Virus record (IMG/VR): IMGVR_UViG_3300042372_000620
Span: 1-59,723 of that record
Reading direction: 5' to 3' (one strand)
Source: a virus
DNA length: 59,723 nt
Shown here: in pieces, positions 28,403-36,423 of the stretch
Layout of the letters: every line of letters begins with the position of its first letter
Numbering within the stretch: the first letter of the stretch is position 1
Made by a program: the position numbers and the translations under genes
Notes under the pieces: model-generated
Told to the model about the DNA's origin: nothing
Database searches by the model: none
The model's input: only the letters and a program-made list of their open reading frames with translations

Positions 28403-29449
28403 TTATCTCCTTAATTTATTAGATTGCATCTGTAAATCAAGTTTTGTATCTGGCATGTCTACTTCGTTTAAAAAACCCTTTTCTTGAATCATTTTCAATC
28501 TTTGTCTTTTTATATTTTTTGCATTATCATCATTCAATGAATCAATTCTTTCTCGATCACTTTTTGATTGCCCTATAACAAAAACTTCTCCGCTATTCTT
28601 AATCTTATCATTAGATATCAGGTCTTCTACTTGTAATTTTGTTTGATTTTTCTGTCTTTCTTTCCTTTGCACAATCATCCATCCATCTATCAAGTCATCA
28701 TCGTCAACTATTTCCTGCTGTGGACAACTTGGGTGTTCATAAATATTATCATACATAGTAGACCAAATCACTAAAGATTTTTGATCTTCTGTTAAATCTA
28801 CGGTTGGAACACCAAAAACTTCTCGTTCACACTTCTTGCAAGACCAAGTAGATCTCCAAGGCTCTGTTCTAGCCATCTCCCTAAAGTCTTCTTCGCTTAT
28901 TCTACTGTCTATAAAAATTGTTGTAACTTCTTCTAGCAAAGGTTCTACATTTTTCCAAAAGTCATCGTTTTCCCAAACCCTAGTGCCATCTTCATTATAT
29001 AGGCTTTTACCAACTAGATAACGAATCCTCATCATTGAGGCTGTTCCAGAACACGATAGGTGATTGTAGTAATTTTTTTGTTGTAGTAACTCAGACATTT
29101 TTTCTTTTGCCATACTTAAAAATTTTCTAAGAACTTTTCTTTCTTCAGATTTGAAAGCTGCTTGAAAAAGTTTTACTTTATAGTCTTCTATATCTTGTTG
29201 AACTTGTTTTAAGTCGTTTTCTTTTTCTTCAGACCAAATTGAGTTTTCGTATAAAAATTCTTTTATTTCTTTGTCGTTATATAAACCATCTAATTCAGCA
29301 TCTCGCAATGCTTCTAAATATATCTCTTGTGCGATATGTCTTGTATGGCGATCTGGTTGTTTTATTAGATAAACTTTTCCGTTTACTTTGCAACGAAAAA
29401 ATCCAGAAATGATTCTACTAATGTAGAGTTCCTTTATTGCCTGTTCCAT
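28403..29449 (-). CDS. Pre-tape-measure protein with zinc site, probable tail assembly chaperone (paralogue 2)
   Basis: A 348-residue protein, ATG 29449 after AGGAAC, just beyond the terminator that follows the tail tube gene. The N-terminus (GFFRCKVNGKVYLIKQPDRHTR) is a small beta domain, then a helical/coiled-coil stretch, then a block (MMRIRYLVGKSLYNEDGTRVW with a following DDFW) that parallels the 287-residue protein downstream (FNYWVSACTVYSDTGK with YEDYL). CKKC near residue 205 and CPQQ near 243 may form part of a zinc site. The C-terminal third is charged and probably disordered. Location before the tape measure suggests tail-tube initiation or chaperoning of the tape measure. Confidence 0.65.
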   Translation of the reverse strand: MEQAIKELYISRIISGFFRCKVNGKVYLIKQPDRHTRHIAQEIYLEALRDAELDGLYNDKEIKEFLYENSIWSEEKENDLKQVQQDIEDYKVKLFQAAFKSEERKVLRKFLSMAKEKMSELLQQKNYYNHLSCSGTASMMRIRYLVGKSLYNEDGTRVWENDDFWKNVEPLLEEVTTIFIDSRISEEDFREMARTEPWRSTWSCKKCEREVFGVPTVDLTEDQKSLVIWSTMYDNIYEHPSCPQQEIVDDDDLIDGWMIVQRKERQKNQTKLQVEDLISNDKIKNSGEVFVIGQSKSDRERIDSLNDDNAKNIKRQRLKMIQEKGFLNEVDMPDTKLDLQMQSNKLRR

Positions 29450-29461
29450 CCAATGTTCCTA

Positions 29462-29496
29462 AAAATTAAAGGAGTCGCAAGGGTTACTTGCGACTC
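29462..29496 (-). terminator. Terminator after the tail tube gene
   Basis: A perfect 10-bp stem: GAGTCGCAAG (29472-29481) pairs with CTTGCGACTC (29487-29496) around a 5-base loop. On the minus strand it follows the tail tube stop by about 20 bases and is followed by TTTAATTTTTA. It fits a factor-independent terminator with likely partial readthrough into the chaperone and tape measure genes. Confidence 0.8.
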
Positions 29497-29517
29497 GTTT
29501 ATTAAATCAATTAACCG

Positions 29518-30609
29518 TTACGAAAAAGAACCAGGATCTTTAGTGTGCGTAACCTTGAAATCATTAAAGGTCTGGAAGCTGTAAGTAACAGTAGCATTGC
29601 CACCGTCAGTTCCACCACCTTGATAATTAGCAGACTGCAACTTGTTCTTGCCACCAAGATCAATAACAGTGCCTTCGGTTAAATACAACTTAATGGTTTC
29701 ATCATTAAGGTTTTTACCGTTACCAAGAACACCATCTTCAGTTGCACCAATTTGATCACCGTTCTTGCTTATAACTGCCAATTCGCAAGTAACTGCTACT
29801 GGAAATTTAACATAACGGAAATATGGTGCTTTGCGACCAAGCTCAAGAATCTGTTCACGACCAAGATTAGCAGAGGTCGAAAAAGATTGGAAAGATGTTT
29901 TATAGCACTTAAGAATACTATCCAAAGTGTTTTTACCTGTTCCATCAATACCAGGAATACATTTTGGAAACAATGATTGAGCCATGTCAACATGTTGCCT
30001 ACGAGCAATACCAGAGGCAATTTGACCAGCAGATGCAGTTGCATCATCATATGGATCAGCATCCCAAGTACTTCCTGGAACAGCACCTGTTCCTGGAACA
30101 TCTACTGGTTGGAAATCAGCAGTCCAAGTAGTGCCAGTTGACCAAGTTTTATTGTTGGCAACCAAAGTTACTGATTCAGTAGCATTTCCATCTACTGCAA
30201 CTTTATAGCTAACTTGGCTAACAAAACAACCAGAGATAAAGCAAGTTGTGTTTGGTGTTCCAGAAGCAGCTTCAAAAGTATCATCAACAATAGAAAGTGC
30301 TAGGCCAGCTTTTGCATTAGATCTACCAACAAGGGTAGCACTAGTGGAACCATCACTGGTAGCAAGATGATAAATCAATGGGAAACCATCAAGAACTTTT
30401 TCAAGAGTTATTTCAACATCTGGAATATTTTCGATGTTTTCATAGATTGAAATCATACCGATTTCAAAAACTTGTTCAAGATTAAAGGTGGTATTAATAC
30501 CAACGCTTTGTAAACCACGAATTTCACGGAAGTTTGCACTATTAAGTTCAACACCGTCACCGCCAATACCTACAGCTTGGCAAGCATAAAAAATTCTTCT
30601 ATTTGACAT
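29518..30609 (-). CDS. Probable major tail tube protein
   Basis: A 363-residue protein. The frame is open to 30657, but ATG 30609 (MSNRRIFYACQAVGIGG) is preceded by TTAGGAGAAAAGA and is the better start. The N-terminal phrase FNLEQVFEIGMISIYENIEN, followed by IPDVEITLEKVLDG, alternates strands and acidic turns as in tail tube subunits. The rest is Gly/Ser/Thr-rich beta sequence with a Lys-rich finish. Three points support the call: the size, the position between the connector genes and the pre-tape-measure genes, and its own strong terminator immediately downstream, as expected for a very abundant protein. The recurrent GGTGTAT motif lies 56 bases before the start. Confidence 0.7.
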   Translation of the reverse strand: MSNRRIFYACQAVGIGGDGVELNSANFREIRGLQSVGINTTFNLEQVFEIGMISIYENIENIPDVEITLEKVLDGFPLIYHLATSDGSTSATLVGRSNAKAGLALSIVDDTFEAASGTPNTTCFISGCFVSQVSYKVAVDGNATESVTLVANNKTWSTGTTWTADFQPVDVPGTGAVPGSTWDADPYDDATASAGQIASGIARRQHVDMAQSLFPKCIPGIDGTGKNTLDSILKCYKTSFQSFSTSANLGREQILELGRKAPYFRYVKFPVAVTCELAVISKNGDQIGATEDGVLGNGKNLNDETIKLYLTEGTVIDLGGKNKLQSANYQGGGTDGGNATVTYSFQTFNDFKVTHTKDPGSFS

Positions 30610-30660
30610 TTCTTTTCTCCTAAGTGTATTGTCTGTCCAAACAAAACTGCCCCTCACCTA

Positions 30661-30671
30661 ACAAATACACC
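30661..30671 (-). promoter_or_regulatory. Recurrent GGTGTAT motif upstream of the tail tube gene
   Basis: Minus-strand GGTGTATTTGT, in the 66-base gap between the 321-residue gene and the tail tube gene. The core is at 30665-30671, 56 bases before ATG 30609. The rest of the gap holds only the ribosome site and AT-rich sequence. Confidence 0.5.
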
Positions 30672-30675
30672 AAAA

Positions 30676-31641
30676 TCATAAAGAATCTATTGAGAAAGTA
30701 ACCCTAATGGTTGCTGCAAACATTGGTGGTGCAGTAATTTGCTCTTGAGATCTAATTTTATCCCAAGAAACAGGCTGCAAACTGTATCCAGTGGTCAACA
30801 TTTGATCATAAGTTATACCAGAAGGTGCTATATTGCCTTCAAAATTAAGAGGGTATTTATTATCTGCCAATAATTTTTTCTTATTTATTAAAGATATCCT
30901 TTTTTGATACTGATTTACAATTATGTCGTGTATTTGTTTTCTATCCCAAGGTGTTTCCGCTATAACATGCATAAAAACATCTTGATAATGAACCCTATTT
31001 ATTGAACCAAGTTCATATGGTTTCATATTTACTGCTGGTAATGACTCTAAAACAACAGCAGGAAGCTGCACCCTATTCATTGCCAAAATATCCCAAGTTC
31101 CAGAACCCTTCTGAGAAAATTGAACATCATCCCCACGAAAACTGTTGAATTGCACAGATTGAAACCAATTGGTGTCTGATGATGCAACCCTAACATTTCT
31201 ATATGAATGAGCACATTTAACAACTGAAGTTGCTGGTAGTGCTGTGTTAAATACTATTTTGCCTTCTGGATAGTTTATTTTAAAACCAGAGGGGCCAGTA
31301 GTAGTATTTTCATAAAAGCTATTGTTTACAAAAACACCACTAATAGATATCGGCTGAGTTGTATAATCAATAGATGATTCCCAAACCCATTCAGACCTGA
31401 TGCCTTCCCAAGCTTTTCCTGATGTATATCTTGGATCTCTTGCCAATCTAAGCTTATAAGGCTCAAAAGAATGTGATCCAACACCAGATGGGTATGTTCC
31501 AGTAGGTATAACAACATTAGTAAAAGCACCAATGTTCAAAAAAGCTGCTTGCATAAACATATAAACAGACGATTCTAATGTGTCTGAAAATAATGGGTCG
31601 CCATAATTAACAACTCCAGCAAATTTTGACAATGTTCCCAT
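30676..31641 (-). CDS. Connector/tail structural protein, unknown
   Basis: A 321-residue protein, ATG 31641 after AGGTGAATA. Beta-rich sequence with many aromatic residues: WEGIRSEWVWESSIDYTTQ near residues 77-95, then a Gly/Pro-rich hairpin (NYPEGKIVFNTALPATSVVK) typical of virion proteins with a PEGKIVF-like turn. A basic helix follows near 235-255 (HDIIVNQYQKRISLINKKKL). No membrane segment or catalytic motif. It sits directly upstream of the tail tube gene, so a tail terminator, tail completion or neck protein is the likeliest role. I cannot assign a named family. Confidence 0.7.
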   Translation of the reverse strand: MGTLSKFAGVVNYGDPLFSDTLESSVYMFMQAAFLNIGAFTNVVIPTGTYPSGVGSHSFEPYKLRLARDPRYTSGKAWEGIRSEWVWESSIDYTTQPISISGVFVNNSFYENTTTGPSGFKINYPEGKIVFNTALPATSVVKCAHSYRNVRVASSDTNWFQSVQFNSFRGDDVQFSQKGSGTWDILAMNRVQLPAVVLESLPAVNMKPYELGSINRVHYQDVFMHVIAETPWDRKQIHDIIVNQYQKRISLINKKKLLADNKYPLNFEGNIAPSGITYDQMLTTGYSLQPVSWDKIRSQEQITAPPMFAATIRVTFSIDSL

Positions 31642-31648
31642 TATTCAC

Positions 31649-32293
31649 CTATATATTTATGTAGTCTTTTATAACTTTTTGAAATAAATTTGATATATTT
31701 CCTTCAACTCTTTTAAGAGATCTTGTTATCCAGTTGTCATTTTCTGTTCCAGCATAATCAGGGTCAATACTGAATCCCTTAGTTTTTGATTTAACCATAA
31801 TAGCCTGTCCAGTCCTTGATGTGTCAAAAAATCCGTACATAACTCTATATCCAGAAATGACTTCCGATGTTCCAGCAGTGAGAAGCCAATCTAACCAATC
31901 AACTTTTCCACCCTTAGATTGATAAGAACCCATTGGCAAAGACAATATTGGTTGTATACCATCTTTTAAAACAGTTAATCCTATTCCACCCAAATCATTT
32001 CTTCTTGCAGGAAGTTTTCTAAGTTCTATTGAGCTTGCCACTAGTTCAACTATTTGTTCTGCCACTTGTCCAGCATTTGCTAAACCAACATCATAATAAA
32101 GAATGCCATCAATATAATTTAAAAGCTCTAAATAAACAATGTCTTGTCTTAAAGCCGTTTTTATTTCTTGCACAAAGAGAGTTCTAGTCTTTCTAATAGC
32201 AAAGCTAATAGATTCACCAACAACTTTTACAATTTCTTTGTTTGCAGCACTATAAAATTCATTTTCATCAATCCTAACTGTATATTTATTCAT
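31649..32293 (-). CDS. Probable head-tail joining/tail completion protein
   Basis: A 214-residue protein whose ATG 32293 abuts the preceding stop (TAAATG). The N-terminal half is helical and charged (FAIRKTRTLFVQEIKTALRQ), then comes a Gly-rich turn region and an ordered C-terminus. The composition and position (between the zinc-containing neck candidate and the tail genes) fit the HK97 gp10-like/neck class of head-tail joining proteins, but sequence resemblance is only general. The phrase WLDWLLTAGTSEVISGYRVM is reminiscent of minor capsid/neck proteins that carry a hydrophobic W-x-x-W-L segment. No membrane helix is likely, since charges interrupt it. Confidence 0.55.
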   Translation of the reverse strand: MNKYTVRIDENEFYSAANKEIVKVVGESISFAIRKTRTLFVQEIKTALRQDIVYLELLNYIDGILYYDVGLANAGQVAEQIVELVASSIELRKLPARRNDLGGIGLTVLKDGIQPILSLPMGSYQSKGGKVDWLDWLLTAGTSEVISGYRVMYGFFDTSRTGQAIMVKSKTKGFSIDPDYAGTENDNWITRSLKRVEGNISNLFQKVIKDYINI

Positions 32294-32815
32294 TTAAGCA
32301 CCCACCCTGCTCCACATTCCTACCCAATACCTGTTTTGAACGATGTTTCCTTGATCAATAGGTTCGCCATAGAGTTCATATGTGAATCTTACCATAGGTT
32401 CTAAGCTTATCTGTACAATTAGCTTCCTTGATTGTAAAACATCTGGTAAATCTGAAATATATCCTTTTGTTTGTATCATTCCCGCTGGAACTTGAAGTCC
32501 AGAAGGCATTTTAACAAACCATTCTGAAGGGCTATTGCCAATAAGAAGCTTTAAAGGTTTTGTCATTTGTTTAAAATGATAGCCAGAACCATTGCAAGAA
32601 GGGCAAATAGAACCATTTGGAAATGGTATAGGTCCACCATTTATCCAGTAGTTTGATGATTTGTTCCCAATTGGGTCCAAAACACAGTTTTCACATATCT
32701 CTGGAAGTGCCGGAAATAAAAGAAGACAATCTTTGCCAAGCTGATCTATTAGATCATCTATAGCATCTTGGGCGATTTTTTTAACATCAGCAGAAAGCGT
32801 AAATAATTTTGCCAT
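32294..32815 (-). CDS. Neck/head-completion-like protein with zinc site
   Basis: A 173-residue protein. The frame extends to 32878, but ATG 32815 (MAKLFTLSADVKKI) has AAGGAG upstream and avoids overlapping the glycosyltransferase gene. After an N-terminal helix, a C-E-N-C pair near residue 41 and a CPSCNGSGY motif near residue 71 form a four-Cys zinc site, with the second half like a DnaJ-type C-x2-C-x-G-x-G turn. The C-terminal half is beta-rich. This two-half zinc arrangement occurs in small phage proteins located between portal/adaptor and tail genes. A recurrent GGTGTAT motif lies 23 bases upstream of the ATG. Confidence 0.65.
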   Translation of the reverse strand: MAKLFTLSADVKKIAQDAIDDLIDQLGKDCLLLFPALPEICENCVLDPIGNKSSNYWINGGPIPFPNGSICPSCNGSGYHFKQMTKPLKLLIGNSPSEWFVKMPSGLQVPAGMIQTKGYISDLPDVLQSRKLIVQISLEPMVRFTYELYGEPIDQGNIVQNRYWVGMWSRVGA

Positions 32816-32833
32816 GATGGTGTACTCCTTACA

Positions 32834-32844
32834 ATAAATACACC
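32834..32844 (-). promoter_or_regulatory. Recurrent GGTGTAT motif upstream of the zinc-site neck gene
   Basis: Minus-strand GGTGTATTTAT, preceded by a T-rich tract ending in ATC. It lies between the glycosyltransferase stop (32854) and ATG 32815, with AAGGAG directly after it. One of the best copies of the repeated signal. Confidence 0.5.
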
Positions 32845-32853
32845 GATAAAAAC

Positions 32854-34641
32854 TTATGACTTTACTGCTATTAAACACTTATCTGAAATAAACTGAGTCT
32901 TGTAGTCTGCAACATCAGAAAAAACTTCTTTAATTTCTTCTTCTGGATGAACAATTATTAAAACATCTCCACTTCTTAAAAACGATGCCTGTTTTTCATA
33001 AGCAAAATCTTTTAAATAATCTGGAATATTTTTGTAATTGATTAATAAAACTCTTTCACCATTTTCTGGAGCTTCTATGTTTTCATCTAAGTCTGCAATA
33101 ATAAAATTAGCATAACCAAATACATCAAGTTCTTTTTTAAGGGTTTCTTTATCTTGATTTTGAAAGTCGTAAACTCTTACGATACCAAGACCTTTTTGGC
33201 ATAATGCTAATGTGGTTTGAAGACATATGGAAGAAATATCTAAACACCATTTGCCTTTTGCTGCCCAAACAATTTCTCTAATGTCACAAAAATCTAAACC
33301 ACCAGATACATTATCTAAATGATTTAAATTTGGGTTTACCCTATATGGAATTTCTTTTTTTGTTAAAACAAATGGCATTACATTATTTATTCTTGCTAAT
33401 TCCGATAATTTTAAATTTTGATTTTTGTTTAATATCAATCTTGCAAAATCTTTACTTATTATTAATGACTTGCTTTGATCTATGTCTACATTATCTGCAA
33501 TTCTATATGAGAAAAATTCATTTTTTCTTTTAAAAGATTTTTTTTCAATTTCATTTAATGAAGCTATTTTTAAAGTTTTTTGTTTAATAACAATCCATTC
33601 ATCGATTTTTTCTATAGTTTTTAAATCAATTACTTCACCAGATTTTACAATTAAACAATAATCCTCATCTCTAGAAACAAAGTCTGTCATAGCTGAAATA
33701 AAAGACTTGTCTTCTAAGGTTATTTTAGGGTACGCCCAATTAAAATTTTTATAGGTTTCACTATTTTCATCGTCTAATATATAAGCAACTTTACTTGTTT
33801 TATAGTCTTTGGCAGGAGAAATTGACATTGGTGTTCCTAAAGCTTTTGAAAACTCATTAAGTATCCCACCTATTTGATTTGTGTTTAAAGACTTCTTAAA
33901 AAACTCCAAAACCTCCTGATAATTCATACCCAACTCAGACCATCCAATTAAATAATTTATAATTCTGTCTTTAAGATCTAATGGGTATGGAACACCTTTT
34001 GGTCTTGCAAATCTATGAATCCATTTTAACCAAGATAAGCATATGGCTTTTCCACCATTTTGCCTTGTTTTTTCTTGAATGTATCCTTCTTCACCACCAA
34101 AACCACGGAAGTTGGAATTAAATTTTGGCCAAGCATCTTTCCTCATGCAAAATAATCCTAGACCCTGCATAGGTATTTCAAACTTTTCTTGAGTTAAATA
34201 CCTAGAATCTGTTTCCCAAGTTCCATACATTTGTCCACGCCACTCAGGTTTAAAGTGAGTCGATATATTTTTTTGATCATCGTAGAGTAATGGGCCTTGA
34301 ATTAAATCCTTAGTATCAATGTTTGCATAAATATATTCTTTAAGTTTTTTAACAGCATCCTTAACTAATAAAACATGGCAGTCAATACACATTACAAATT
34401 TGCCAGTTGCTACTTCAAACACATGATTTCTTGAGGCAGATGTTCCAATTTTATCTGGCCTATGAAAGTATTTTGCACCAAGAGCATTGCAAGTATTTGC
34501 TGTGTCTTTACAAGATTCTTTTTTGGTGTCAACCACAACCAACTCTACATCTTCTAAGTCCTGATATGCTTTTAATGCTTCTAAAGTGAAATAAACCCCA
34601 TCAAAATCATCGTATGTAGCCATGCCAATTGTAAGAATCAT
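32854..34641 (-). CDS. GT-A glycosyltransferase with D-x-H motif, mucin-type GalNAc-transferase-like
   Basis: A 595-residue protein, ATG 34641 after AGGAGG. Residues 1-260 form a GT-A fold: MILTIGMATYDDFDG (strand 1 and nucleotide-binding start), then GTSASRNHVFEVATGKF and the metal site D87-C88-H89. A later block has F-G-G-E-E-G-Y near 185, then QNGGKAICLSWLKWIHRF. The D-x-H metal motif and the G-G-E...G-G...H layout are those of GT27 polypeptide GalNAc-transferases, while ordinary GT2 enzymes usually have D-x-D. The C-terminal about 330 residues are not recognised; the last about 150 look Rossmann-like. It sits among head-tail connector genes, so its substrate may be a virion protein. Host surface modification is an alternative. 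Confidence 0.75.
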   Translation of the reverse strand: MILTIGMATYDDFDGVYFTLEALKAYQDLEDVELVVVDTKKESCKDTANTCNALGAKYFHRPDKIGTSASRNHVFEVATGKFVMCIDCHVLLVKDAVKKLKEYIYANIDTKDLIQGPLLYDDQKNISTHFKPEWRGQMYGTWETDSRYLTQEKFEIPMQGLGLFCMRKDAWPKFNSNFRGFGGEEGYIQEKTRQNGGKAICLSWLKWIHRFARPKGVPYPLDLKDRIINYLIGWSELGMNYQEVLEFFKKSLNTNQIGGILNEFSKALGTPMSISPAKDYKTSKVAYILDDENSETYKNFNWAYPKITLEDKSFISAMTDFVSRDEDYCLIVKSGEVIDLKTIEKIDEWIVIKQKTLKIASLNEIEKKSFKRKNEFFSYRIADNVDIDQSKSLIISKDFARLILNKNQNLKLSELARINNVMPFVLTKKEIPYRVNPNLNHLDNVSGGLDFCDIREIVWAAKGKWCLDISSICLQTTLALCQKGLGIVRVYDFQNQDKETLKKELDVFGYANFIIADLDENIEAPENGERVLLINYKNIPDYLKDFAYEKQASFLRSGDVLIIVHPEEEIKEVFSDVADYKTQFISDKCLIAVKS

Positions 34642-34663
34642 ATTTCCTCCTTCTATTTCCTAA

Positions 34664-34702
34664 AACAAAAAGGCTGCTGTACCTTTATATGATACAACAG
34701 CC
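34664..34702 (-). terminator. Terminator upstream of the glycosyltransferase gene
   Basis: The arms at 34672-34681 and 34693-34702 (GGCTGCTGTA and TACAACAGCC) pair with one mismatch around an 11-base loop. On the minus strand it lies about 25 bases past the stop of the 152-residue gene and is followed by TTTTTGTTTT. It separates the adaptor/decoration pair from the glycosyltransferase. The glycosyltransferase may therefore be made at a lower level by readthrough. Confidence 0.8.
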
Positions 34703-34726
34703 AATATAGATGATCAACACTTTTTA

Positions 34727-35185
34727 TTAAGCTTCTTTTGCAATAAATCGAGCACCACTTGTGGCACAAATAATGTTAACAGTGGAGGCTGGAATAAAAG
34801 CACTATCAAAGACTAAATTGCCACTTGCTGGTATTTTAAAAGAAGAAGTAGTGTTTGCTGGTATTCCAAAATCCACATACATATCGTTGCCTGACTCATT
34901 TTGAAAATATAAATAATGCCTGTCATCGTTAGGAGAAAATATTTGCTGACTTGTATTAGAAGCAAGTATGGTTGAAGAACCATCTGAAAAAACTGCTGGC
35001 CTTGAAATATCAACGATAGGAATAGCAAAACTTCTTTCTATCGCTGGATAATCCAATGTATCTGATGTCGTAGCTCTTCCTTCGCTAACATAATTGATTA
35101 TTTGGCCACTTGGATTTCCTTCAGTGGGATTAATTGTTGAATAACCATTTACTATGCCAGCACCAATAATATGAATTGTTCCCAT
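34727..35185 (-). CDS. Small beta-rich virion protein (head/neck decoration-like)
   Basis: A 152-residue protein. The frame runs up to 35263, but ATG 35185 (MGTIHIIGAGIVNGYST) follows GAGGG and limits overlap with the upstream gene. The C-terminal half, with YLYFQNESGNDMYVDFGIPA then SGNLVFDS and a hydrophobic end, has the pattern of a small phage beta domain (R/Y-x-Y-L-x-x-Q-N-x-S...V-x-F-G) often found on capsid-associated or fibre-base proteins. It is followed at once by a terminator, suggesting high expression. A decoration or neck role is inferred from that and from its place after the adaptor. Confidence 0.6.
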   Translation of the reverse strand: MGTIHIIGAGIVNGYSTINPTEGNPSGQIINYVSEGRATTSDTLDYPAIERSFAIPIVDISRPAVFSDGSSTILASNTSQQIFSPNDDRHYLYFQNESGNDMYVDFGIPANTTSSFKIPASGNLVFDSAFIPASTVNIICATSGARFIAKEA

Positions 35186-35198
35186 GAAAAAACCCTCG

Positions 35199-35729
35199 TT
35201 ATTGAATAAAGTTTCTACCATCTCTACTGTAAGGATAGTACGCCATATCTCTAAAGCCAGCAAAAACTCTGAATGGAGTCATAATGGCTGCACCAGCAAT
35301 TGTTCCATTTCTGTTTGCCTGATATTCTAGCTTAGTGTCATCATATACTGAACACCAGCCCTTTTCAAGCAATCTAAGTCTACCATCCATTGAGCCACGA
35401 AGATCAATAGAAGAACTACCATCTCTAATAGCAATTCCTTGACCAACAGATTTTCTAGTTTCTCCACGATCTATTAAACACGCTGCTTTTATACAAACTA
35501 AATTTATAAAATTTTCATCTCTGGTTGATTCTCTATCTACTGGACTTGGTTCAATAGTTAAAGCTTGAATATCAACCCTAAACTTACTAGGAAAATTTAA
35601 TTCATTTGTAACTAATTGAGCAGCTACTGCCAAAACTTGCGTAAGTCTTTTGTCATTATATGTTTGTGGCGATGAAAGATCGTCTATCAAAACCCTTAAC
35701 AGTGTTATGAATTCTGCTTGCCAGTACAT
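35199..35729 (-). CDS. Probable head-tail adaptor (connector) protein
   Basis: A 176-residue protein, ATG 35729 (MYWQAEFITLLRVLIDDL) after GAGGTGATT. The sequence order is typical of gp6/gp15-type adaptor proteins that bind the portal: an N-terminal helix ending in I-D-D-L-x-x-P, T-Y-x-D-x-R-L followed by a hydrophobic helix (VLAVAAQLVTNEL), then a strand and D-E-N-F-I-N-L-V-C-I-K-A-A. The C-terminus is Arg/Tyr-rich and may contact neighbours. It heads a transcription unit: a recurrent GGTGTAT motif lies 37 bases upstream of the start in a 48-base gap. It is unusual that the whole fibre module lies between this gene and the capsid gene. Confidence 0.7.
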   Translation of the reverse strand: MYWQAEFITLLRVLIDDLSSPQTYNDKRLTQVLAVAAQLVTNELNFPSKFRVDIQALTIEPSPVDRESTRDENFINLVCIKAACLIDRGETRKSVGQGIAIRDGSSSIDLRGSMDGRLRLLEKGWCSVYDDTKLEYQANRNGTIAGAAIMTPFRVFAGFRDMAYYPYSRDGRNFIQ

Positions 35730-35761
35730 AATCACCTCGTTATTTAGTAATAATTACAACT

Positions 35762-35772
35762 AATAATACACC
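35762..35772 (-). promoter_or_regulatory. Recurrent GGTGTAT motif upstream of the adaptor gene
   Basis: Minus-strand GGTGTATTATT in a true intergenic gap, 37 bases before ATG 35729. It is preceded by AATAC and followed by AT-rich sequence. A good example of the repeated signal outside any coding sequence. Confidence 0.55.
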
Positions 35773-35777
35773 GTATT

Positions 35778-36422
35778 CTAATCAGTAAATGGTGGAACGA
35801 TTATAATATTGCCAACTACTAGGGTTATTATGTGACCATTTGACAAAACTGACCTAAATTCATAAGACCATCTACCAGCACCGATCTGCTGAAGTTCTTC
35901 ATTGCTTAACTCAACCCTTAACGATGTTGCATTGAGCAATTCTGCTGCCTTAGTAAATGTTGGCATTGAATCAATTATAAAACTGGTGGAAGAATCAGTT
36001 AGGTCTGGCCAATTTACAGAAGTTATATCTATAGATCTAGACTCTTCTACTAAATAATCATCAGTTAATCTTAATTCTATAGGATCTGCTGGATTAATTG
36101 GTATTGGATTTGTTAGCGTAGGAACCCCAGTTCCAGTAGAACTACACCTTGTGCTAATTTTAACATCTATGTTTTCATATTCTTCTGGATTAATAGCTAA
36201 AGCACCAAGAAATTCAGTCGCACAATAAAATTTGATAGCACCTCTAAAAGATGTTGGTATTGTTGGAGTAAACAAAAAATAACCGTTGGTCAAATTTACA
36301 AATCCAGTTGTATATGGAGTATTGTAATTTGTTCCATCTCCGTTTATTAATTGTGCAGATAAAGTTGTGCAATTTTCATAATTTTTACCAAAAGATAAGC
36401 TTATACCCATTTCAAATGCCAT
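35778..36422 (-). CDS. Structural protein sharing its C-terminal domain with the mucin-like adhesin
   Basis: A 214-residue protein, ATG 36422 (MAFEMGISLSF) after GGAGATTAAC, starting one base after the stop of the adhesin gene. The first about 110 residues are beta-rich. The last about 100 closely resemble the last about 100 of the upstream 1090-residue protein: E-L-R-x-T-D-D-Y near 118, then I-G-A-G-R-W-S-Y-E-x-R, then G-H-I-[IV]-T-L, and I-I-[IT]-P-x-F-x-D at the very end. This points to a shared anchoring or assembly domain. Probably a surface or fibre-base protein. The copy here lacks the Thr tracts and Cys modules. Confidence 0.75.
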   Translation of the reverse strand: MAFEMGISLSFGKNYENCTTLSAQLINGDGTNYNTPYTTGFVNLTNGYFLFTPTIPTSFRGAIKFYCATEFLGALAINPEEYENIDVKISTRCSSTGTGVPTLTNPIPINPADPIELRLTDDYLVEESRSIDITSVNWPDLTDSSTSFIIDSMPTFTKAAELLNATSLRVELSNEELQQIGAGRWSYEFRSVLSNGHIITLVVGNIIIVPPFTD

Positions 36423-36423
36423 G

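Noticed and set aside
29518-30657. Longer upstream starts for several genes (for example 30657, 32878, 35263 and 7642)
   Set aside because: The downstream ATGs have clear ribosome sites and the extra N-terminal residues are atypical or overlap other genes.
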